A DNA stretch of 10,013 nt from Tritrichomonas foetus. Lineage: Eukaryota; Parabasalia; Tritrichomonadida; Tritrichomonadidae. Within the stretch, counting starts at the first letter, position 1, and each line of letters starts with the position of its first letter. Shown here piece by piece: positions 1 through 6,644 of the stretch. The translations under genes and the position numbers were made by a program. The notes under the pieces are model-generated. The model was not told the origin of the DNA and searched no databases. It saw only the letters and a program-made list of their open reading frames with translations. The stretch covers positions 26,191 through 36,203 of the forward strand of contig MLAK01001061.1 of assembly GCA_001839685.1 (NCBI GenBank), read 5' to 3'.

Positions 1-85
1 GTAAAAATGTTAAAAAGTGATGGGCTGAAAAAATGAATAAAGGATATAAAAGGTGATTTATGGTAGATATTAGGGTCGGAAAAAA

Positions 86-115
86 GGGGTAGTTGGGGAG
101 GGAGGGGAGGTAGGG
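86..115 (+). other. G-quadruplex-forming tract
   Basis: Five runs of three or four G occur within 30 bases: 86-89, 95-98, 100-102, 104-107 and 113-115. The loops between them are 5, 1, 1 and 5 bases. This satisfies the canonical G3+N1-7 rule with a spare run, in an otherwise strongly AT-rich window. It lies on the strand opposite the transposase, 64 bases beyond its stop codon, so a transposase transcript would carry the complementary C-rich sequence. Further G-rich patches (141-147, 187-195) surround it. Confidence 0.75.
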
Positions 116-178
116 ATTTTTTCAGGGCTGTGGAAAGTGAGGTTGGGGAATAATTTTTTCATGGGTGGATTGAATAAC

Positions 179-1471
179 TTAAACATGGTGGGGGGTCGTC
201 TCTGGAAATTTATAGGGTGTCCTAAACGTATTACATCTATATATGCTAGTATTAGGCTTTATTCCAGCCTTTGAAAAAGCCTTTCTATTGGTATTTCCGG
301 TGGTAGCCTGTTCGAAAGCTTGTATTAACTTGTTTATTTGGTCAGCTTGTGAATTTTTTATAAATTCAGTTCTGATTGTTTTTTTTCGTCTCTTCACAAT
401 CCCAAAAGTAACTAAATCCAACATTTGAAACAAACCTGTTGAGTTACTTGGGAAAGTAATTAGTTTAATCAAATTTTCACCAAGTAATTTTTTGATAGAA
501 TCTGTTGTATGTGATGAACAATTATCTGAAAACATAACAGCAGGACTATCAAGATTTCCAATGCTTGTTCTTGACTCTTGAACATGTTTTAATACACTTA
601 ATTTCAACCATTCTATAATAAGATCTTCATTAACAAAGCCAGTTGATGAGCTTCGAAGCATTACATCCTCATCTTTTCTTAATCCAGATGATATCACATC
701 TGATTGAATTCTAGTTCGATGATCGATGATCATGGGCATAACAGTGTCACCACCTGCATTGATGCACGCAACTAATGTTTGATTTTTTTGGTTCCGTTTG
801 ATTGAATAATGGATTGATTGTCCTTTCATATCAGCAGGGACAAGCACATCTTTTGATTTTGATTCGTGTCGTTCTGAAGAACCCATTTCGTCAAAATTAT
901 ATATTAGGTCCATATAAATTCCAGCAACTTCTGCTTTCAGTATATTAATATATTCATGAATATTATCCGGACTTATTGATAAACGTGCACCATCTTGTGG
1001 TATTGCAGTTGCTGGAATCACTTCACTTTGATACCTTTTTAAGAAATTTGTCATCCAACCATATGACAAAGCAACTTGAAAGTTTTCAAGAATAAAATCA
1101 AGCACTTCACATTGAGACAATGGCGTTGATGCAATTGCATTAGATTTGATAAATTCGAGGACTTGTTTTTCTTGAATGTCAGTTAGTGATTTTGGTCTTC
1201 CATCATTTTTGTGGCTTTTTCTTGCTTGCTCGAGACTTCGTGTCAAAATTCTCCTGGATATCCCGAAGAGTAACTGCACATTTTTTTTGGTTGTAATTAT
1301 ATCGTCAAATTCTGAAAAGATCTCATAAACTTTGGCAATTTGTGAATATCGATATTGACAGCTTGAAAGCTCTGAACTTCGTTTTAATGAAATATAAAGG
1401 CGCTGTCCAAATAATGTTTGTGCACGGTTAATCAATTCTTCAAACAGAATCGGAGTGGCTGCTTTCTTCAT
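179..1471 (-). CDS. Pogo/CENP-B-type DDE transposase (DDE_1 family), intact
   Basis: This 430-residue protein would catalyse cut-and-paste transposition in the nucleus. Residues about 40-80 look like a first helix-turn-helix. GRPKSL (91-96) is the linker typical between the two DNA-binding helices of pogo/CENP-B proteins. A CENP-B-type second domain follows at about 95-150, including GWMTNFLKRY. The catalytic core shows YNFDEMG (Asp194), MFSDNCSSH (Asp316) and SNSTGLFQMLD (Asp352), a DD36D arrangement that fits pogo/Tigger rather than mariner DD34D. FSKAGI (399-404) matches the conserved region after the core. The start at 1471 is preferred over an in-frame ATG at 1531 because the latter lies inside the terminal repeat and gives an odd Phe-rich leader, while an Inr-like TCATTTTTA lies 23 bases upstream of 1471. 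There is no internal stop or frameshift, so the copy may be recently active. Confidence 0.88.
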   Translation of the reverse strand: MKKAATPILFEELINRAQTLFGQRLYISLKRSSELSSCQYRYSQIAKVYEIFSEFDDIITTKKNVQLLFGISRRILTRSLEQARKSHKNDGRPKSLTDIQEKQVLEFIKSNAIASTPLSQCEVLDFILENFQVALSYGWMTNFLKRYQSEVIPATAIPQDGARLSISPDNIHEYINILKAEVAGIYMDLIYNFDEMGSSERHESKSKDVLVPADMKGQSIHYSIKRNQKNQTLVACINAGGDTVMPMIIDHRTRIQSDVISSGLRKDEDVMLRSSSTGFVNEDLIIEWLKLSVLKHVQESRTSIGNLDSPAVMFSDNCSSHTTDSIKKLLGENLIKLITFPSNSTGLFQMLDLVTFGIVKRRKKTIRTEFIKNSQADQINKLIQAFEQATTGNTNRKAFSKAGIKPNTSIYRCNTFRTPYKFPETTPHHV

Positions 1472-1485
1472 TGAGAAAATCTGGA

Positions 1486-1496
1486 AATAAAAATGA
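1486..1496 (-). promoter_or_regulatory. Initiator-like element of the transposase gene
   Basis: Read on the minus strand, 1496-1486 is TCATTTTTATT. It fits the trichomonad initiator core TCA(+1)-Py-T/A, with the presumed +1 A at 1494, 23 bases before the ATG at 1471. Trichomonad 5' leaders are usually very short. The motif is weakly specific in AT-rich DNA; its main value is that it supports the shorter start. Confidence 0.4.
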
Positions 1497-1523
1497 AAAA
1501 ATCTAAACGTACGAAAAAAGCCA

Positions 1524-1565
1524 GGACACACTTTTATTAGTGGGACATACTTTTATTAATGACTG
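1524..1565 (-). repeat. Transposon terminus with tandem subterminal repeats
   Basis: Two direct copies of a 17-base unit lie head to tail: 1524-1540 (plus strand GGACACACTTTTATTAG) and 1543-1559 (GGACATACTTTTATTAA). They match at 15 of 17 positions and repeat every 19 bases. They sit directly inside the putative end at 1565 (CAGT on the minus strand, next to TA at 1566-1567). In pogo-like elements, repeated units near the end are plausible transposase-binding sites. That role is inferred; the repeat itself is seen directly. Confidence 0.65.
1552..1557 (-). terminator. Possible polyadenylation signal for the subtilisin gene
   Basis: AATAAA on the minus strand lies 48 bases after the subtilisin stop codon (1605-1607). 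A second AATAAA at 1533-1538 lies in the next repeat unit. Both are within the putative transposon end. No closer TAAA or AATAAA is visible between the stop and the element, so the mRNA 3' end may be set by element sequence. Confidence 0.4.
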
Positions 1566-1604
1566 TATATACAAATAAAGATTATTTCTATGATCATCAA
1601 TTTC

Positions 1605-4600
1605 TTATGGTTGTGCAGTAGGTGATCCACATTCAACAGGGGTATGCATCTTCTTTCTGATGAAATAGAAAGTAGCACCAATTGCGGCACCAACAGAAGC
1701 GACAGATCCAACAGTTGCGCCAACTATTACAATTATTTTGTTCCATTTTGATTCTTCTGGTTCTTCTTGTTTCTTTCCTTCTTCTGCTTGATGATCTGAA
1801 TTTGGACTATTTACAATATCTGAATTATTATGTTCACCAGTTACATCACCAGGAGAATTACTATTTACATCATCTGGATCTTTTGGAATCAATATTTCAC
1901 TATTGTCTTCATCATTTGGAATTCCATCTTTATCATCATCATCATAAATAACACCATCATTATTAACAAATGTCCTTTCGATAACAACTCTAAATTCATC
2001 TTTTTTACTTGGTGGTGTTGATGTAAATACGGCAAAATATACAGGATCACCAGATTCTAATTCATCAGTAATATAAAATGAATGACCTAAACATGTCATC
2101 GATTTATCTGCGATTCTTCCTAGTACTTTAGGACTATAACATACAACTCTATCACCATAAAATGTAGAATTATCAAAAGTAACACGAAGTGGTGTTTTTG
2201 GTCCAACATGAGAAACGACTGTATGGTTGTAATATCTAACATTTTTATTGGTCAAATCTTTTACCTTAATGATGGCTGGGAATATTGAAACTGGTACATC
2301 GCATGATATTCCAGTATAATATTCATTGCAGACACATTGACCATTAACACATTTTCCATTTGTACCACACATTTTAGGACATTTCTTTTCATTAATTTTC
2401 TCAAGGTCACTCGTAATAGGACCATTAACAACCAACGAAAAATTTACTTTTTCATCACCTGGATAATCTGATGATACAATATGAATTGTATAGTTACCAT
2501 CTTCCAATTCACTCTCAGGAATAAATACTTTTTCAATTGTGGCAAATGGATCAGTATTTGAATATGGACCATCATTTCCTAAATAAACTTTGTTACTTGG
2601 TGAAATAACATAAACATTCAAATCTGCATAATATCTCATCACTCTTTCTGGTGCAAGTGGTGGATCATTATAAGCCATCGTTACTCTTAAATCTTCACTT
2701 GTCTTTGAAACTGTCACTCTATATGTAATTTGTTCTTTTGATGGCATTTCAACTTTATCAACAAACCTGAATTTCGATTTTGAAAAACCAAGAGCATATT
2801 CGAGATTTGGTACTCCATAACCTTCTTCATTTGATGGTAAACTTGGTGATCCAGATAAAATCTTCTCAGCAGAGTTGACTAAAATTGCCTTGAGCAGAGT
2901 TGCTGATGGCTCAACTTTATGACCTTTGCCTTTTTCATTCGTTGGATACCAGGATTCATCGAAATATTGACGGATTAAAGCTGCAGCACCAGCAATGGCT
3001 GGTGTTGACATTGATGTACCTGATTTCTTAATTAATGACTCAGCGAAGGTTTCACCTCTAAGTTGATGATCAGAAGGATCACCTGCATTTGCACTAGTAA
3101 TATCAGTTCCAATAGCAACTACATCAGGCTTTGTATTTCCAAAGATTGTTGGTCCTTTAGCAGATGAATATCTAAGATCCATGTAAACATCTTTTGAACT
3201 CTCAAGAGAAAGATTTATTTTCTTCATATCTATCAGTCTCTTTATATTTTCTGAAGATGATGGAGCAAAAACAAAAATGGATGAATAATTTAATTTCGCT
3301 GTTTCAAGCTCAGTTTTACAGTGAGGAACTCTTGGAAGAATCATAGCAGATGCATTTCCATTAATAGCTTTGACTACAGCAGCACACAAGTTTTTATTAC
3401 TGAATGAAGAAGAAACCATAATTTTCCCTGACATATCTGTAGCATTTTCATCAACAACATCTTTATAATTCAACCATTCGTTATATGTTGTTTCTGAATT
3501 GGCCCAAATATCTTTCCCTTTCGAATTCAGAGTAACGAGAACCACATCATCTGGATCAGTAGCATTAACAAATAAATAACGGCGATATTGCTTATCTTCT
3601 ATATAATGTCCTTGTGGTTGAATAATGTTTCCAACTGTAAAAACATTCTTTCCATCGGCTGGACTTTCAATACTCATAAAAATTGGATTTTTATATCGAT
3701 CAGATCCANAATTGCCACCAGCAATGAGGAAAAGGATATCTGGATTATCATAAGCGAGTTTATCAAAGGCAGCTGTATTATAAACATTGATTCCTGGAAT
3801 ACCCCAACTGTTTGATGAAATTTTTGCTTGTGTAGATTTCATATTTTTGACAGCAAGATCCATATCAGGAAATGTTGATTTATTGGGATCATTCGTATTT
3901 TCAAAATCGACAAAATGTACTTTAGCTTCTGGGGCTACACCTCTGTACATCTTTAAACCACAGCTTTGGCAACTTGGGTTACCCAAAGCTGTTCCTACAA
4001 CATGAGTTCCATGTCCTCCTTTCTTATCCATTGCATCACNAAAAGCATCATAACGTACTATTTTTCTGTGTGTGAAATTAGTGGTATTTATAGGAACTGA
4101 GTGATTAGCATCATGGAAAAATGGATGATAAATGTCTAATCCAGTATCAACAATATTAATAACTTGATTTTGACCAAGTAGACCACNATTATTTATTGGA
4201 GACGGAATTTTTATGTAACCTTCATCATATTTAACTCGCTTTTCTCCACTCTGAAGCATTCCACTTACATAACGATTTCTGACTTGGANGTNAGACATCA
4301 TTTGNAATGAAAGAACTTGTGGATCATTATTCAAAATATCTTCGTGACAATTTTCTACAACATAATATGAATTTGCAATTGTTCCACTAATCTTTAAAGT
4401 TGTTTTCCAATTAGGGATTGTTCTAACTAAACATCTCTTTGGTATTTTAGAAGTTTTGATTTCTTTTACATTTCCAAAGTTTGTATCGTAGTTTTTAGTA
4501 AACATTTGTTCGTTGTCATTACGTATGCTTTTACTGTTCTTCACTTGGAGTGGATAGATTTTTGCATATCCACCGTCAAGAAGAAAACGAATTTGTGAAT

Positions 4601-4835
4601 TGTTCAGATAAAGTTGATACCATCCAGTTTGAAGCATTTTATCTGATGAAAATATTATGTCGTGATCTTCACGAAGACGGGTGACATCAGCAGCAGACAA
4701 TGTGATTAACAATTTTACAATGAACCAAGCTGGTCCAACGAGGGTGTTTAAAAGACTAGCTGTTTTTATACAATTTCCACTTCTGATAATTGATTCATAT
4801 CCAATCAATGAACTAATTGCAGAAGCAACAGGCAT
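1605..4835 (-). CDS. Membrane-anchored subtilisin-like serine protease (clan SB, family S8)
   Basis: A 1076-residue protease, probably displayed on the cell surface or in secretory compartments. Catalytic motifs are in canonical order: IVDTGLD (Asp230), GGHGTHVVGT (His275), IAGGNxG (oxyanion Asn375) and SGTSMSTP (Ser608). The roughly 230 residues between Asn375 and Ser608 are an insert resembling a protease-associated domain (about 420-555). Residues about 690-805 look like a beta-rich domain after the catalytic core. An EGF-like module with six cysteines lies at 819-845, and an acidic DDDKDGIPNDEDN loop at 966-978 resembles thrombospondin type 3 calcium sites. An acidic/polar stalk leads to a transmembrane helix (about 1033-1058) and a short RKK-containing cytosolic tail. 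The hydrophobic stretch at 37-49 (FIVKLLITLSAA) resembles a signal peptide but is unusually far from the start. Six ambiguous bases fall in residues 177-376, one of them next to Asn375. The family is expanded in trichomonads; the substrate is unknown. Confidence 0.93.
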   Translation of the reverse strand: MPVASAISSLIGYESIIRSGNCIKTASLLNTLVGPAWFIVKLLITLSAADVTRLREDHDIIFSSDKMLQTGWYQLYLNNSQIRFLLDGGYAKIYPLQVKNSKSIRNDNEQMFTKNYDTNFGNVKEIKTSKIPKRCLVRTIPNWKTTLKISGTIANSYYVVENCHEDILNNDPQVLSXQMMSXXQVRNRYVSGMLQSGEKRVKYDEGYIKIPSPINNXGLLGQNQVINIVDTGLDIYHPFFHDANHSVPINTTNFTHRKIVRYDAFXDAMDKKGGHGTHVVGTALGNPSCQSCGLKMYRGVAPEAKVHFVDFENTNDPNKSTFPDMDLAVKNMKSTQAKISSNSWGIPGINVYNTAAFDKLAYDNPDILFLIAGGNXGSDRYKNPIFMSIESPADGKNVFTVGNIIQPQGHYIEDKQYRRYLFVNATDPDDVVLVTLNSKGKDIWANSETTYNEWLNYKDVVDENATDMSGKIMVSSSFSNKNLCAAVVKAINGNASAMILPRVPHCKTELETAKLNYSSIFVFAPSSSENIKRLIDMKKINLSLESSKDVYMDLRYSSAKGPTIFGNTKPDVVAIGTDITSANAGDPSDHQLRGETFAESLIKKSGTSMSTPAIAGAAALIRQYFDESWYPTNEKGKGHKVEPSATLLKAILVNSAEKILSGSPSLPSNEEGYGVPNLEYALGFSKSKFRFVDKVEMPSKEQITYRVTVSKTSEDLRVTMAYNDPPLAPERVMRYYADLNVYVISPSNKVYLGNDGPYSNTDPFATIEKVFIPESELEDGNYTIHIVSSDYPGDEKVNFSLVVNGPITSDLEKINEKKCPKMCGTNGKCVNGQCVCNEYYTGISCDVPVSIFPAIIKVKDLTNKNVRYYNHTVVSHVGPKTPLRVTFDNSTFYGDRVVCYSPKVLGRIADKSMTCLGHSFYITDELESGDPVYFAVFTSTPPSKKDEFRVVIERTFVNNDGVIYDDDDKDGIPNDEDNSEILIPKDPDDVNSNSPGDVTGEHNNSDIVNSPNSDHQAEEGKKQEEPEESKWNKIIVIVGATVGSVASVGAAIGATFYFIRKKMHTPVECGSPTAQP

Positions 4836-4848
4836 TACAAGAAAATGA
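4836..4848 (-). promoter_or_regulatory. Initiator-like element of the subtilisin gene
   Basis: Read on the minus strand, 4848-4836 is TCATTTTCTTGTA, directly followed by the ATG at 4835. Its first seven bases fit the trichomonad Inr consensus TCAYTWY, putting the +1 A at 4846 and giving a leader of about 11 bases, typical of trichomonad genes. This supports 4835 as the start despite the unusual N-terminus. Confidence 0.5.
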
Positions 4849-5620
4849 AATAAATTGATCTCAGAAAATTTTGACTATATATTTCCATGAATTCAATTAT
4901 TCTTAAAAATTTCAAATAATTATTCCTTTTAATTCTATAATTCATTATATGCTCATAATTATTTGAGAAAATTATTCATTTAATTGAAAAGGTCATGAAC
5001 AATATTGTATATTCATAAAATTTGAGATATTATTATCGCCATTTATATCCTTTGTCTCAGATACTTGATGAAAATAATATGATCAGAGAATGTGCTCAAA
5101 CAAAAAAATTTAACAATAATCATTCAATTATTGAATACAATTTCAAAAAAAACGGTGATTTTCTGAATCTCTCACTTCGAAGATAATTTTTATTGAAATA
5201 TTTTAAAGTGTATCTTTTTTAGATCTAAACTCTATTGCAATTGTTAGTAATAACAACAATGAAACACATAAAAACGGCGAGAGAGGAAATATTTGAAAAT
5301 TACACGTTTTTAAAAGTTTCAACGCGATTTTTCTTTCAAATTTAAATTCTAATTTTGAGTAGACNAAATTTCTATAATATATTATAACGATTATCTTTAG
5401 TAAAATGCAGCGGTTTTCAAAAAACAAGTAAAATTTCAAATATAATCATTGTAAACTATCAAAATCGATTACAAGTATAAATTTTTAAAAATTACAAATC
5501 AATAATTTTTTTTTTTTTTTTTTTTTTAAAAAAAAAATGCTGGTTGTGAGGAGTTGATGAATATAATTTCTCATTTATGCATAACAATATATTATTTATA
5601 ATGGTCATAAATATTTCGAT
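4849..5620. other. AT-rich intergenic spacer without a recognisable gene
   Basis: About 770 bases upstream of the subtilisin gene. Stops are frequent in all frames. The longest open frame (78 codons on the minus strand, about 5203-5439) has low-complexity hydrophobic/basic composition and no recognisable motif, so I do not call it. A T22A10 homopolymer junction is listed separately. I see no RNA gene or CRISPR-like array. Confidence 0.6.
5506..5537. repeat. T22A10 homopolymer tract
   Basis: Twenty-two consecutive T (5506-5527) are followed at once by ten A (5528-5537). The tract is self-complementary over ten base pairs, rigid or cruciform-prone, and likely to vary in length or be mis-sequenced. 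It may mark the A-tail of an old reverse-transcribed insertion or simple slippage; no adjoining retroelement is visible. Confidence 0.9.
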
Positions 5621-6279
5621 TTAATCTTCTATCTTTGTAAAAGCATTGCTTATAATTGTGAAATACATACCTTGAAGTGTTTCACCAGCATTGTGAGATT
5701 GAAATTTCATTTGAAAATTGATCAAATCGTCTTGATTTTCTTCTGATTCAGCAACAGTGTACTTTTCTTTGACTTTATCTAACATTCTGAGTTTTCTATT
5801 TTATGAACAAAGTCAGTGTTGAGATTTTTCGATACCAAAGCTGCAAGATGTGGTGGTTCAGACCATGCAGTCAATAATTCAGTTTCAGCAAGTTCAAATA
5901 TTCCACGTTCATGTTTTGGTAAAAATTCGCATTCAGATGTCTGATTGAGTTCGTGAATCCAATCGCGTATCCAATAATGATGAGGAACATCAAAAATTAA
6001 TCGTTGTACAGCAAGAACTTTTGGTTGTAATGTATTATTTCAATCAGAAACAGCCGCAATAATTCGAATTGCTTTGGCAGAAAGTTTCCCACTAATTGCA
6101 GAAATGTCTGGTTTAATCAAAGAAATTAATTTCTCATTAAATTTAATTCCACCTGTCAATAAAATGAAAGATTTCATTATTTTTGAATTAGAAATCAATC
6201 GATGAAGAAAAAATAAGAAATAGCTCTAGGTATCAAATTCCANAAGACAACCTTTTTCAGCTTTGTCAGACACCTTTGC
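5621..6279 (-). pseudogene. Decayed protein-coding gene, family not recognised
   Basis: The minus strand reads as credible protein from 6279 to 5782 in one frame, interrupted by TAG at 6226-6228 and TGA at 6040-6042 and ending at TAG 5779-5781. Readable segments include SGKLSAKAIRIIAAVSD before the TGA, then QPKVLAVQRLIFDVPHHYW, and WSEPPHLAALVSKN near the end. Protein-like sequence resumes in another frame at 5785 (MLDKVKEKYTVAESEEN) and runs to TAA at 5621-5623, which implies a frameshift close to 5785. In-frame TAA at 6280-6282 limits the upstream side. The helix-rich composition could suit a repeat or scaffold protein, but I recognise no family. A GTATGT at 5670-5665 matches the trichomonad 5' splice-site consensus GTAYGT, but no ACTAACACACAG-type 3' end is seen downstream, so it may be chance. 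Confidence 0.65.
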
Positions 6280-6631
6280 TTATGCAAAATAATCTGGTTA
6301 TTAGGTTACTATAGCTTGATCATCACTCAAGTTCAGTTCATTGATCACTAAAGATAACTCTGACTAAGACACAATTTAAAAAAAAAAAATTGAGGAAAGT
6401 TTCATTTCATTGTAATGACTGTGCAAAGCAGCTGGGTGTATTTGATGTTGTTTTTCTAATAAATAAATGCATTTATTGATATCAATGTACTGATTTTAAT
6501 GTAAATGATATTTGTAGAGATAAAAATAGACTTTGAAAGTCACAACAAATACACTCAACAATATTATAGATATCAAGTATGTCTCATTGGAAAAATATAT
6601 CATTCAAATGTTTTCTTTATCTAATCGCACT
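6280..6631. other. Intergenic spacer between pseudogene and coiled-coil gene
   Basis: AT-rich, with stops in all frames, an A-run at about 6380-6389 and alternating AT stretches. No motif or RNA gene is supported. A short plus-strand open frame from 6579 overlaps the 3' end of the coiled-coil gene in antisense and has the composition of a shadow frame. Confidence 0.5.
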
Positions 6632-6637
6632 TTTATT
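6632..6637 (-). terminator. Polyadenylation-signal-like AATAAA of the coiled-coil gene
   Basis: On the minus strand, AATAAA starts 7 bases after the TAG stop (6645-6647). A TAAA motif within or just after the stop codon is the usual trichomonad polyadenylation context, so the spacing is what would be expected of an expressed gene. The motif is short and could occur by chance in AT-rich DNA. Confidence 0.5.
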
Positions 6638-6644
6638 AAATATA

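Larger units (their letters stand above)
1..1565 (-). mobile_element. Pogo/Tigger-like DNA transposon, one end outside window
   Basis: An intact DDD transposase is followed, on its 5' side, by a plausible element end. Read on the minus strand, the sequence at 1567-1550 is TA then CAGTCATTAATAAAAG. Pogo-family elements (Tc1/mariner superfamily) insert at TA and their terminal repeats commonly begin with CAG, so TA at 1566-1567 would be the target-site dinucleotide and 1565 the last element base. Two subterminal direct repeats follow. I find no inverted copy of this end in 1-178, so the far end is either left of base 1 or lost. The boundary at 1565 and the assignment of 1-178 to the element are inference; the transposase itself is clear. 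Confidence 0.6.

Noticed and set aside
216..1510. Shared TAAACGTA near both ends of the transposase region (about 222-230 and 1503-1511) as terminal repeats
   Set aside because: It is a direct, 9-base match and one copy lies inside the coding region; too short and in the wrong orientation for a terminal inverted repeat.
1472..1531. N-terminal extension of the transposase to the ATG at 1531
   Set aside because: That ATG lies within the terminal repeat unit and the extra 20 residues are Phe-rich and unlike the family. An initiator-like motif precedes the shorter start.
1682..2021. Plus-strand open frames opposite the subtilisin gene (also at 3588-4005)
   Set aside because: They are antisense shadows of strongly coding sequence, with His/Ile/Leu-rich low-complexity composition.
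5203..5439. 78-codon minus-strand open frame
   Set aside because: Low-complexity, contains an N, no motif and no initiator at a sensible distance; expected by chance in AT-rich spacer.
5665..5670. GTATGT as a functional intron donor
   Set aside because: It matches the trichomonad donor, but no ACTAACACACAG-type branch/acceptor is found downstream on the minus strand and the host frame is broken.
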